Shown one piece after another: positions 17,097 to 25,762 of a DNA stretch of 64,000 bases. The DNA lies in the NCBI RefSeq assembly GCF_902859855.1, contig NZ_CADIKH010000036.1:1-64000 (forward strand), given 5' to 3'. The DNA is from Paraburkholderia humisilvae (GTDB lineage Bacteria; Pseudomonadota; Gammaproteobacteria; Burkholderiales; Burkholderiaceae). A program made the position numbers and the translations under genes. Under the pieces are notes generated by a model, which was given only the letters and a program-made list of their open reading frames with translations, searched no databases and was not told the DNA's origin. How positions within the stretch are numbered: the first letter of the stretch is position 1; each line of letters begins with the position of its first letter.

Positions 17097-18209
17097 ATGG
17101 CTAAACCTGAACTTACATCGTATGCCGAAGTCATGATCGGCGCGGACGCACTGCATGCGTTGGTCGTTGCGATCTGGCAGGCGGCGGGCAGCGCGCCGCG
17201 CGAGGCGACGCTGGTCGCCGATCACCTGGTCGAGGCGAACCGGGCGGGTCACGACTCGCATGGCGTCGGGATGATCCCGCGTTATATGCGTGCGTGCCGC
17301 GAAGGCGAGCTGAAGCTCAATACGCATGTGCAACTCGTGCGCGATGCCGGCGCGGTGCTGACGCTGGAAGGCGCGCGCGGGTTCGGGCAGGTTGTCGCGT
17401 TCGAAGCGATGGAACGCGGCATCGAGCGCGCGAAGCAGCTCGGGGTGTGCGCGGTCGGGCTGCGTAACGCACATCATATCGGGCGCATCGGGCATTGGGC
17501 CGAGCAGTGCGCACGCGCCGGGCTCGTGTCGTTTCACTTCGTCAATGTCGCGGGCGATCCGCTGGTCGCGCCATTTGGCGGTATCGACCGGCGCTTCGGC
17601 ACAAATCCGTTTTGCGCGGCGTTCCCGCGTGAAGGGCGCGCGCCGCTGGTGCTGGATTTCGCGACCAGTGCGATCGCGGCAGGCAAGGTGCGGGTCGCCT
17701 TCAACAAGGGGATCGACACGCCGGCGGGCGCGTTGATCGATGTCGATGGCCGGCCGACACGCGACCCGGGCGCGTTGTTTAGTGAAGGCCAGCACGGCGC
17801 GCTGCTTGCATTCGGCGGCGATGTGGCTGGTCACAAGGGAGCGGGACTGGCTGCGATGTGCGAGATTTTCGCGGGTGCGCTAACGGGCGGATTCACGACG
17901 CACGCGGAAACGGTCATAACCAGCAACGCGATCGTCAACTGCATGATGTCGGTGATCGTCGACCCGGCTGCGTTTGACGCACCCGACAAAGATCAGGAAG
18001 CGGATGCATTCGTTGACTGGCTGAAGGCGGCGCGACGAGCCGAACGCACCGAGGAAATCCTGCTGCCCGGCGAGCGCGAAAACGCAACGCGCCGCGAGCG
18101 CGCCGAAAAGGGGATTCCGGTCGATATGACGAGCTGGGCGCAGATTATCGACGCGGCGCGCGCGGTGGGAATGACCGACGCCGCGATTGCGCAATACGAG
18201 GCTCGCTGA
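17097..18209 (+). CDS. Ldh-family (malate/L-lactate/ureidoglycolate dehydrogenase-like) oxidoreductase
   Basis: 370 aa from the ATG at 17097. Family marks are HDSHGVGMIPRYM, NAHHIGRIGHWAEQCARAGLVSFHFVN, FGTNPFCAAFP, DFATSAIAAGKV and GHKGAGLAAMCEI, which include the catalytic His of this NAD(P)-dependent 2-hydroxyacid dehydrogenase fold. The substrate is probably the acid brought in by the MFS transporter upstream. It is convergent with the LysR gene 12 bp away. Confidence 0.88.
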   Translation: MAKPELTSYAEVMIGADALHALVVAIWQAAGSAPREATLVADHLVEANRAGHDSHGVGMIPRYMRACREGELKLNTHVQLVRDAGAVLTLEGARGFGQVVAFEAMERGIERAKQLGVCAVGLRNAHHIGRIGHWAEQCARAGLVSFHFVNVAGDPLVAPFGGIDRRFGTNPFCAAFPREGRAPLVLDFATSAIAAGKVRVAFNKGIDTPAGALIDVDGRPTRDPGALFSEGQHGALLAFGGDVAGHKGAGLAAMCEIFAGALTGGFTTHAETVITSNAIVNCMMSVIVDPAAFDAPDKDQEADAFVDWLKAARRAERTEEILLPGERENATRRERAEKGIPVDMTSWAQIIDAARAVGMTDAAIAQYEAR

Positions 18210-18221
18210 CCTCGGCTCGTG

Positions 18222-19100
18222 TCAGGCCGCGCGCACGAGATCGGCACGCACGAACTCGACAAACCGCTTCACGACCGCATTGTCGCGACCGCTTTGCCAT
18301 GCCAGTCCGATCTGCCAGCGTGCGCTCGCGCCACGCAACGGAATGATCCGCGCATCGCGCAGCAGGTACTGCGTGCGCGACGGCAAAAAGGCCGCGCCGA
18401 CGCCCGCCGCCACCGCAGCCAGAATGGACTGGATATCGTCCGCCTGCTGGATGATCTTCGGCACGAATTGATGTTCGCTGCACCATTGATCGATCTGCGC
18501 GGCGAGCCCCGGACCCTGGCGGCGCGATAGCGCAATCAGACCCAGTTCGTTCAGCGCCTGCAAGTTCGACGGCAGGCGCTTCCACCGCACATGCTCCGGC
18601 ACCGCGAGCGCAAGCCGCTCGTCGATCACGCGGAATGCGGACAGTCCGTGAGCGGCTGGCAGACGCAAAAACCCGACATCCAGTTGAGCGCCGAGTAGCC
18701 GCCGGGTCTGCTCAGCCGACGACAGATCGTTGAGCGTCACGCTGACGTCGGGATGCTGTTGTCGGAACTCGGCAATCAACCGAGGCGCGATGGTCAGCGT
18801 CGACAGGCCCAGGCCGATGCGCAGAAAGCCGCGCTTGCCGCTGCTTGCCTCGCGCGCACGCGCGAGCACGTCATCGACATCGCGTACTAACGCCTGCGCA
18901 TCGGCCAGAAAGGTGTCGCCGAACACGGTCAGTTCGGCGCCGTGCCTGCCGCGCTCGAACAGTTTCGCGCCGACACTGTCTTCGAGCGCGGCGATCTGTT
19001 TGCTGAGCGCCGGCTGGCTCAGCGCGAGCGCATCCGCCGCGCGGCCGAAGTGCTTCATGCTGGCGACGGTTAGGAACGCGCGAAGCAGGCGGATTTCCAT
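18222..19100 (-). CDS. LysR-family transcriptional regulator
   Basis: 292 aa from the ATG at 19100, chosen because MEIRLLRAFLTVASMKHFGRAADALALSQPALSKQIAALE is the expected first helix-turn-helix; an ATG at 19148 would add 16 untypical residues. It is divergent from the nitrilase-fold gene across about 105 bp and convergent with the Ldh-type gene, so it may control either side. Confidence 0.88.
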   Translation of the reverse strand: MEIRLLRAFLTVASMKHFGRAADALALSQPALSKQIAALEDSVGAKLFERGRHGAELTVFGDTFLADAQALVRDVDDVLARAREASSGKRGFLRIGLGLSTLTIAPRLIAEFRQQHPDVSVTLNDLSSAEQTRRLLGAQLDVGFLRLPAAHGLSAFRVIDERLALAVPEHVRWKRLPSNLQALNELGLIALSRRQGPGLAAQIDQWCSEHQFVPKIIQQADDIQSILAAVAAGVGAAFLPSRTQYLLRDARIIPLRGASARWQIGLAWQSGRDNAVVKRFVEFVRADLVRAA

Positions 19101-19205
19101 GCGCTGATTTCCATTCCAAATAGTGATTGAATCGATCGAAAGATTCATTTTACTTATTGATCGAGCGGCAGTTCAATGATTACATCATCAGCCGGGACTT
19201 GCACC

Positions 19206-20216
19206 ATGAAGCCATCTTCCATTGCGCCGCTGCGTATCGCGGCCGTTCCATTTGCTTCGCGTCGAGGTGACACACGCGATAACGTGACGCGCATTGTCGC
19301 TGCGCTCGATCATGCTGCGCGCGCGGGCATCGCGCTCGCGGTTTTTCCCGAGGCGTGTCTCACCGGCATGGGCGGCGGTACGCGTTTGCGCCACGCCGAT
19401 TGGCAGGCGATCGCCCAACCGCTCGACGGTCCTTTGATCGGCGAGGTCGCGCAGGCGGTCAAGCGAACCGGCGTCGCGGCCGGCGTCGGATGGATCGAGC
19501 GCGCCGCTGACGGACGCTTTTTCAATAGCTACGTCGTATGCATGCCGGGCGGCGCGCGTTTTTGCCATCGCAAGTTACATGCGGGCGGACATCGCATCGA
19601 CGACGGAAGCCGGTTCACGGTGTTCGATACGCAATGGGGCGTGCGGGCTGCCATTCTGATTGGTGCGGATAACGGCCTGGTCGAAAATGCGCGAGTGATC
19701 GCGTTGATGGGCGCCACGCTGTTGCTTGCGCCTCATTGCAGCGCCCCTCGCAGCGCCCTGCGCGGCACACATGAGGCACGCGAGGCGAGCGGCGAACAGG
19801 GTGAGGGCACGGACTTCGGCGCGATCGAAGCGCTTCGTCGTGCGATGCCTGGGCGCGCGCTCGACAACGGCACGTTTATCGTGCTCGCCGCAGGCACGGA
19901 TGACGACAGCGACGATGCCGGCGCACGTGGCGCCGCGCTGATCGTCGACCCGCGCGGCAACGTGCTTGCCGATTCCGGCGATCGTCCGCAGCCGTTCATT
20001 TCAGCCGATATCGACCGGTCACTGGCGCGTGCACGTGTCGTTCAGTTGTGGCGCGCATCGCGCCGTCCCGCGCTGTACCGGCCGTTGACGGCGTCCGCCA
20101 CGCCTGAAGAGCTGGCCCCGCCCGAGCCGAAGGGCGTCACAGCGCGCGGCGCGGTGCCGATCAGTTTCGCGGTGGTGAAGAGACGCGTGAAACCGCAGTC
20201 CGGTAGCGAATCCTGA
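19206..20216 (+). CDS. Carbon-nitrogen hydrolase (nitrilase) fold protein lacking the catalytic Cys
   Basis: 336 aa from the ATG at 19206. The nitrilase catalytic Glu (FPEA, Glu49) and Lys (HRKLHAG, Lys123) are present, and the third block reads AAILIGADNGLVENARVIALMGATLLLAPH. In active relatives this block has Cys where Gly153 stands here (codon GGT at 19662-19664). One base change from TGT would explain it. The protein may be inactive, may have another role, or may be a strain mutation. There is also a Ser/Gly/Glu-rich insertion at about residues 180-205. It is divergent from the LysR gene. Confidence 0.75.
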   Translation: MKPSSIAPLRIAAVPFASRRGDTRDNVTRIVAALDHAARAGIALAVFPEACLTGMGGGTRLRHADWQAIAQPLDGPLIGEVAQAVKRTGVAAGVGWIERAADGRFFNSYVVCMPGGARFCHRKLHAGGHRIDDGSRFTVFDTQWGVRAAILIGADNGLVENARVIALMGATLLLAPHCSAPRSALRGTHEAREASGEQGEGTDFGAIEALRRAMPGRALDNGTFIVLAAGTDDDSDDAGARGAALIVDPRGNVLADSGDRPQPFISADIDRSLARARVVQLWRASRRPALYRPLTASATPEELAPPEPKGVTARGAVPISFAVVKRRVKPQSGSES

Positions 20217-20463
20217 TCACGATGCGGCACCGCGTCGCGCGCGATGCTTGCGCAATCACCTGACAAATCAGCGCGATATTGCGGGCCGCAAGCAGCGACG
20301 CCGCGGCGCTCCATCGCGCGCGCGAGGCGCGAAACTATCACTCCGTTAGCGGTGGCCTATCTTGCGGGCGATCCGTGTTCGCGCATTTGATGGAATTGGG
20401 TGAGTTGGGTAATATGGAGGGACTGACGCATTCAGCGGTTTGAGGCAAGGAGTACCAGGAAGC

Positions 20464-21339
20464 ATGGAAGACAACGAACACATGGCGCCTCGCCAGGCGA
20501 GTGACGGGCATGAAGACGGCGCATCGCTTGCTACGCCCGAGTCCCGCGCCGCGCTGCAGCCACGTCGCAAGCCGTATTGGCACGCGGTCGATACAGGACG
20601 GCATCTCGGTTACTACAAAGGCGCGCGCTCGGCCAGCTGGCATGCGCGGCTGTTCGTCGGGGCGGGCCGCTACGAGGAAATTCTGCTCGGCAAGGCCGAC
20701 GATAGCGCCGGCGCCGACGGGCTCATGGTCCTCAACTACACGCAAGCGGTGGCGCGTTCGCATGAATGGTGGTCCGGCAAGGGGCGCGGCGTGCTGGGCG
20801 GCGCGGCCGCCCGGCTTGGCCTCAGGAATCGGCCCAAAAGGCGCGTGCAGACCGACAGGCTCGACGAGGTCGCGCTGGCATGGGCGCGCGAGCGGCCGGA
20901 CCTCGATCTGAGTCTGGTCGGCCTGTTCCTGCGCATCAAGCAGGCGCACTACATGCATGAGCGGCGCCTGACGGCGATTTCGCAGGCAGTGGGCGTCGAT
21001 ATCGGTGAACTGCATGTGCTGCTCGCGTTGCGCCGGGCTGGCGCGCCGTACGCGATGCGACCAACCGACCTGTTCAAGTCATTGCTGGTCACCTCGGGCG
21101 CGATGAGCAAACGCATCGACCGGATGGAGGGCATGAAGCTCGTCGCGCGCGTCGCGGATCACGAAGACCTGCGCTCTTCGAACATCGTGCTGACCGAAGC
21201 CGGTGTCGCGGCGGCCGACAAGGCGATCGTGCGCATCGCAGACGGACTCGCCGTGCTGCGCGCCGAGATCGGCATGAGCGACGCTCAGTTCAGCGAAGCG
21301 GACTCCTATATCAGGCGCATTCTGTCGGTGGGCGGCTGA
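20464..21339 (+). CDS. MarR-family regulator with an N-terminal integrase-like domain
   Basis: 291 aa from the ATG at 20464 (CAGGAAG upstream). Residues 36-103 (KPYWHAVDTGRHLGYYKG, SWHARLFVG, LGKADDSAGADG, VLNYTQAVARS) resemble the N-terminal DNA-binding region of alphaproteobacterial-type tyrosine recombinases. After a basic linker, residues 145-290 form a MarR winged helix (LLALRRAGAPYAMRPTDLFKSLLVTSGAMSKRIDRMEGMKLV, then the wing DHEDLRSSNIVLTEAG). No recombinase catalytic residues are present. Both parts are in one uninterrupted frame. Its target is unknown. Confidence 0.75.
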   Translation: MEDNEHMAPRQASDGHEDGASLATPESRAALQPRRKPYWHAVDTGRHLGYYKGARSASWHARLFVGAGRYEEILLGKADDSAGADGLMVLNYTQAVARSHEWWSGKGRGVLGGAAARLGLRNRPKRRVQTDRLDEVALAWARERPDLDLSLVGLFLRIKQAHYMHERRLTAISQAVGVDIGELHVLLALRRAGAPYAMRPTDLFKSLLVTSGAMSKRIDRMEGMKLVARVADHEDLRSSNIVLTEAGVAAADKAIVRIADGLAVLRAEIGMSDAQFSEADSYIRRILSVGG

Positions 21340-21708
21340 GTTCGCAGGCGGCCCTGGGCACGTTGCAAGTCGATCCATCGCCTCGCGCTTGCTGGAACAG
21401 ACTGTTATCTTGACTGTATATCTTCTCAGGAAGATACTTAGTTCGTCGTCACGACGTTTGAGAAGCCTCGATTCACCGAGCCCAGCGCATTGCGCGAGTG
21501 TGGAAGTCCCGGCTTGTCGGCGGCCGGCGGCTACCGTGCGGGGACGCGCAGCGTTGTCAGACTTCGGCCAACATCCTGCGAGCCGTGCGGTCCGGGAATT
21601 TTAGAAGTTCTGAGGAATATCGTCGAAATGATGCACAAAGCTTTTCGGGGACGCGGCGCAGGCTCCGGGCAGCGCAGCCCTTTCGATCGGCAGATAGGGA
21701 TCGAAAGC
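21340..21708. other. 369-bp region upstream of the AraC regulator
   Basis: An in-frame extension of the AraC gene runs back to 21490 but is Gly/Arg/Pro-rich and unlike the family, so it is read as leader. The stretch near 21400-21440 is AT-richer and may carry the promoter. No other gene is seen. Confidence 0.4.
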
Positions 21709-22635
21709 ATGGAGCAAACAGGTCAGTTAAACCCCTCATACGTGGCTTGTTCTGGCGCGGTAGCGTCGTCCAGACGTTCCGCGCAGATTTTTATCACGAA
21801 TGTCGAAGCGGGCAGTGAAGGCCGCAATCTGGCAACGGCCGTAAGCAGGCGCCGTAGCGAGCGTTATCTGCGGCTGGAAATCGTTCGTCGTGGCCGGATG
21901 ACGATCGAACAGAACGGAGAAACGCTCGGCTTCAGAGCCGGCGATATGCTGCTGCTGGATCCATCACGCAAATTCAGCCGTACGCTTCGGGAGTCCACCC
22001 ACATCTCGGTACTGCATATCTCGAAGCGGGCACTTGAGGACCGCGGCATGTCCTATCGCTTCTTGCGCGCATGTCATCCGATTCATGAGACCGAGGATGT
22101 CGCCGCGCTGCGTGCTCTTCTGCTGACGTTTATCCACTATCTCGACAACGCGAGCGATGCATTGGTCGAACGGCTCGGCCATCATTTCCTCGACCTGATG
22201 GACGTGATGATCGAAAGCAGCGGGGCGCTGGACAGCGGCCGTGGCGCGAAGGCGATCGTGCCGCGCGCGACCCGGATCATCACGTGCCGTCTCGCCGATA
22301 CGAACCTGAACATGGCGGGTATCGCGAATGAACTGAACGTGTCGATCAGTTCGTTGACGCGCGCGTTCCGGCAGCGTGGCCTGTCGCCGATGCGCTATGC
22401 GTATGAACTGCGTCTCGAGCACGCGGGCCGTCTGCTTGCGCAGACGCCGACTCTGGCGATTCAGGACGTCGCCTGCCGGTGCGGCTTCGCCAGTCCGGCG
22501 CACTTTAGCCGCCTCTTCAAGAAAAAGCACGGCATGACCCCGCGCGAGTACGCGAACCATCATGAGTCGCCGCAAGAATGCGAAGCCACCGAAGCCACCG
22601 AAGCCACCGAAGCCACCGCACCACGCGAAGCGTGA
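21709..22635 (+). CDS. AraC-family transcriptional regulator
   Basis: 308 aa from the ATG at 21709 with AGGG about 9 nt upstream; starts at 21490 or 21628 are possible but poorly supported. The N-terminal part is a cupin-like ligand-binding domain of the type in FeaR-like activators (LRLEIVRRGRMTIEQNGETLGFRAGDMLLLDPSR). Two HTH motifs occupy the C-terminal third (NMAGIANELNVSISSLTRAFRQ and AIQDVACRCGFASPAHFSRLFKKKHGMTPREY). The tail carries an EAT repeat encoded by a 9-bp tandem repeat. Confidence 0.88.
   Translation: MEQTGQLNPSYVACSGAVASSRRSAQIFITNVEAGSEGRNLATAVSRRRSERYLRLEIVRRGRMTIEQNGETLGFRAGDMLLLDPSRKFSRTLRESTHISVLHISKRALEDRGMSYRFLRACHPIHETEDVAALRALLLTFIHYLDNASDALVERLGHHFLDLMDVMIESSGALDSGRGAKAIVPRATRIITCRLADTNLNMAGIANELNVSISSLTRAFRQRGLSPMRYAYELRLEHAGRLLAQTPTLAIQDVACRCGFASPAHFSRLFKKKHGMTPREYANHHESPQECEATEATEATEATAPREA
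22582..22617 (+). repeat. 9-bp tandem repeat (GAAGCCACC x4) at the AraC C-terminus
   Basis: Four perfect GAAGCCACC units encode EATEATEATEAT just before the stop. Unit gain or loss would keep the frame and only change tail length. Confidence 0.9.
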
Positions 22636-22715
22636 CGAGATCGCCGCGCGGAGTGGGGCGGCATCCGCATCGGCACACCGCCAGAACTCACTGCATTCAC
22701 ACGTTATGCCTGCCG

Positions 22716-23309
22716 CTAACGGTTTTCGCGAAGTTCGGCGAACGCGGGCGCCGACACGTGCAGCACCTCGTAGCTGCGTGACGGTGCCGGCAATTCGGCT
22801 TGCGTTCGCGCCCAATAGTCGAATCGAACCAGCCGCCAGCTGAGCGGGTCGAGTCCCACCGCGCGCGCAAGCAAACCCGGCGTGCGCTCGACCGCGTCCG
22901 CGGCCATGTCGATTTCACGCTTGCGACGTTCGATAAGATCGGTTTCCGGATGCAAGGTCTCGTCTTCACGTGTAAGCGCGGCGATTGCCGTCGGGTCGGT
23001 CAGGTGGCCCGAGCGCGCATACGCGAGGCCTGGCCATGTTTCGACCGGCGGCGCGCCAAACGAGTCCTTGATTGCGCCGAACCCCGGGCCGGCGAGAAAG
23101 CCCCACATCGCGTCGGTCTGCGGCCACAGATACACCGGCGCGTACTGGCTGCTCTGCGCGCCGAACTTGCCGCGCTCGCGAATCAGGAAGCACTTGAGAC
23201 CAAGCCCTTCGAGGGAATCGAACGACGCCCCCTTGCTGGCGACGCGCTGCCGGATCAGATCGATGTCGTAGTCCGCAGGCAGCGTGATCTGATATTGCAT
23301 GATGAACAT
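22716..23309 (-). CDS. DUF4865 family protein
   Basis: 197 aa from the ATG at 23309 with AGGAGCGACTC directly upstream. Family features are QYQITLPADYDIDLIRQRVASKG at the N-terminus, LIRERGKFGAQSSQYAPVYLWPQTDAMWGFLAGPGF, and RTPGLLARAVGLDPLSWRLVRFDYW. The fold is probably a dimeric alpha-beta barrel monooxygenase-like domain; the reaction is not known. It follows the tautomerase gene by 17 bp, and the LysR-tautomerase-DUF4865 arrangement recurs in proteobacteria. Confidence 0.75.
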   Translation of the reverse strand: MFIMQYQITLPADYDIDLIRQRVASKGASFDSLEGLGLKCFLIRERGKFGAQSSQYAPVYLWPQTDAMWGFLAGPGFGAIKDSFGAPPVETWPGLAYARSGHLTDPTAIAALTREDETLHPETDLIERRKREIDMAADAVERTPGLLARAVGLDPLSWRLVRFDYWARTQAELPAPSRSYEVLHVSAPAFAELRENR

Positions 23310-23326
23310 GAGTCGCTCCTCGCTTG

Positions 23327-23716
23327 TCAGGTTTGCGCGATATACGATGCAAGGCCATTGCCGAACGACCAATCGTCTTTCTCAGTGGGTGAAAGGATCA
23401 CCTGCACGTCTTCGGGCCGCATGCCGGCGTCGGCCGACAGCCGTGTCGCAAGCGCACGATAGAGCGCCTGCTTGGTCGCCGTATCGCGCCAACGTCCCGC
23501 GACGATATGAATGAACACCACGTCGTCGGTCCGTTCGACGCCGAGATAGTGCGGATCGTAGATGATCTCACCCGGCTCACGCTGCTCGATGATCTGGAAG
23601 CGATCGCCCGGCGGCACGTTGTACGTGTCGACAAGGGACTGATGAATACCGTCGGCAATCGCGCGCAGCTGTTCAGCGGATCGCCCCTTAAGCAGTGAAA
23701 TACGTACGAGTGGCAT
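23327..23716 (-). CDS. Tautomerase family (4-oxalocrotonate tautomerase-like) protein
   Basis: 129 aa from the ATG at 23716 (GGAG 8 nt upstream). It begins PLVRISLLKGRSAEQLRAIADGIHQSL, so Pro1 after Met removal can act as the catalytic base of the family. The length is about twice that of a single tautomerase unit, fitting the fused-domain class. It is first in the operon with the DUF4865 gene and divergent from a LysR gene. Confidence 0.82.
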   Translation of the reverse strand: MPLVRISLLKGRSAEQLRAIADGIHQSLVDTYNVPPGDRFQIIEQREPGEIIYDPHYLGVERTDDVVFIHIVAGRWRDTATKQALYRALATRLSADAGMRPEDVQVILSPTEKDDWSFGNGLASYIAQT

Positions 23717-23940
23717 GGAATTCTCCGTTCGCGAATAGCAATAGGTTTGCGCACGCAAATGCCGAACAGCGCGTTTCAAGCGCATACAATGCAACGAGAT
23801 CGCACCATGGCGATGCGTCACGCGTGACGCTCGCCGCGGCAATCGATGCGATGCGCGCACTTCATGGCGTTGAGCATAAGGAACAATACGCTTCCAGAAA
23901 ATCGCAAACTTTCAAACTGTCACATCGGAAAAATCGAACT

Positions 23941-24831
23941 ATGGCGGTCCGCACCAATCTCGACATGGATGTGTTGCGCACGTTCGTAATGGGCTTCGAA
24001 CTCGGCAGTTTCGCGCGGGCAGCGGACCGGCTTGGCCGCTCGCAATCGGCGGTCAGCACGCAATTGCGTAAGCTCGAGGACCAGATCGGCACGCCGCTCG
24101 TGCAAAAGTCGGGTCGAGGGCTTGCGCTGACGACGGCCGGCGAATCACTGCTCAGCTATGCGAAACGCCTACTCGAGCTGAACGACGAAGCGGTGGAAAC
24201 GATCCGCGGCGCTGACCTGGAAGGGTGGGTGCGGCTCGGCTTGCCGCAGGACTTTGCCGACACGTTCCTGCCGGCGGTGCTCGGACGTTTTGCGAGGGCG
24301 CATCCGAAAGTGCGCGTCGAAGTGCAGGTCGACGGTAGTGCGCGGCTAATCGAAAAGACGCTCAAAGGGGACCTCGACGTCGCGCTCGCATGGGGAAACA
24401 GCAACGGTACGCCGTATGCCGAATGGGTGGCGAACCTGTCGATTGCGTGGGTCGGGCTTCCGGAGTCCGGCAATATCCGCGGTCTCGGCGCAGACCCGTT
24501 GCCGCTGGTCGCGTTCGAACCGCCATGTTCGTTCCGCGCGGCGGGCATCGCCGCGCTCGATGAGGCCAGCATTCCGTGGCGGCTGGTCTTTACGAGCCCG
24601 AGCCTCTCCGGGCTCTGGGCGGCGACCGAAGCGGGGCTCGGCATCACGGTTCGCACGACGATCGCGATGCCCCGCACACTCGCGGTGCTCGATCCACTGG
24701 CCACGGGTTTGCCGGTGCTGCCGCCGATCCCGTTGTCGCTGCATCGAACCGAGCCGGAAGCACGGCCGGTCGTGCGCCGGCTGACCGAGATCGTGCTGGA
24801 GACGGTACTCGAAGAAATCAACTCGGTCTAA
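23941..24831 (+). CDS. LysR-family transcriptional regulator
   Basis: 296 aa from the ATG at 23941; the long upstream frame from 23695 is antisense to the tautomerase promoter and is not used. The HTH is LDMDVLRTFVMGFELGSFARAADRLGRSQSAVSTQLRKLEDQIG. It is divergent from the tautomerase-DUF4865 operon, its probable target. Confidence 0.87.
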   Translation: MAVRTNLDMDVLRTFVMGFELGSFARAADRLGRSQSAVSTQLRKLEDQIGTPLVQKSGRGLALTTAGESLLSYAKRLLELNDEAVETIRGADLEGWVRLGLPQDFADTFLPAVLGRFARAHPKVRVEVQVDGSARLIEKTLKGDLDVALAWGNSNGTPYAEWVANLSIAWVGLPESGNIRGLGADPLPLVAFEPPCSFRAAGIAALDEASIPWRLVFTSPSLSGLWAATEAGLGITVRTTIAMPRTLAVLDPLATGLPVLPPIPLSLHRTEPEARPVVRRLTEIVLETVLEEINSV

Positions 24832-24870
24832 ACCCGGGCGGCCCGCGTGTGCGGCGGTTATCATCTCGGC

Positions 24871-25671
24871 TTACTCGACCGCTGAGCCGATTGATTCGGC
24901 GACGTGTGCGGCGAAGCCCACTTTCCCCGGCGCGATATCGGAACGCAACGCCAGCGTTGGAATCACGTAATCGCCGCTGTTCTGCGGGCGAAACGGAATC
25001 GGCTCGACCGAGAAAAGCGTGTCGAGACGTTTGCCGAGCGCGTCGCACAGGGCTGCAAACGCCGCCTCGTCGATCCGGTCGGTCCGATAGGACACAAACG
25101 GTGGCAGTACGTCGAAGCCCGGGTAGTAGAGCGTGCCGTGCTGGATCGGAAACAGGATATCGTCGATCGGGCCATTGATGCCGCGTGGGCCGTAGTGCGA
25201 TGCCCATCCGCCAGCGGTGACGATCAGCATTGCGCGCTTGCCGGCGAGCGTGCCTTCCCCATAGCGGTCACCCCAGCGGGCATCGGAGTGTTCGCCGACG
25301 CCATATGCAAAACCATACGCATAGACGCGCTCGACCCATCCTTTCATGATCGCCGGCATCGAGAACCACCATAGCGGGAATTGCAGGATCACCGCGTCGG
25401 CCCACAGAAGTTTGCGCTGTTCGAGTTCGATGTCTTCGCGTTGCAAGCCGTTTTCGAACGCGTGCGCGGAGTCGGCCGCCGGATTGAAACGCGCGTCGGC
25501 TGGCCGTGCCGGATAGTCCTGCGCATCGAGCGCGGATTTCCAGTGCATCGCATACAGGTCGGAGACCTGGACCTCGTGCCCCGCTTGTTCCAGCCGTTTG
25601 ATCGCGAAGTTGCGTAGCGAGCCGTTCAAAGACCGGGGTTCGGGATGGGCATAGACGAGCAGGACATTCAT
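24871..25671 (-). CDS. NAD(P)H-dependent oxidoreductase (NQO1/KefF-type flavodoxin fold)
   Basis: 266 aa. The start MNVLLVYAHPEPRSLNGSLRNFAIKRLEQAGHEVQVSDLYAM and the block DAVILQFPLWWFSMPAIMKGWVERVYAYGFAYG identify the flavodoxin-like quinone reductase family, which binds FMN or FAD and reduces quinones by two electrons. It is cytosolic and divergent from a LysR gene 91 bp away, its likely regulator. Confidence 0.9.
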   Translation of the reverse strand: MNVLLVYAHPEPRSLNGSLRNFAIKRLEQAGHEVQVSDLYAMHWKSALDAQDYPARPADARFNPAADSAHAFENGLQREDIELEQRKLLWADAVILQFPLWWFSMPAIMKGWVERVYAYGFAYGVGEHSDARWGDRYGEGTLAGKRAMLIVTAGGWASHYGPRGINGPIDDILFPIQHGTLYYPGFDVLPPFVSYRTDRIDEAAFAALCDALGKRLDTLFSVEPIPFRPQNSGDYVIPTLALRSDIAPGKVGFAAHVAESIGSAVE

Positions 25672-25762
25672 GATGATGAAAACCTCGATAACTGGAATAA
25701 GCAGCAGCGTAGGTCTTCATCCGGTATATTTGAAATGAATTGTTGAAATTGCAGGTATTGGC

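Noticed and set aside
22716-24105. Possible prophage-type cluster around the regulators
   Set aside because: The genes are ordinary LysR, tautomerase and DUF4865 proteins; the nearby integrase-like segment is part of a MarR gene.
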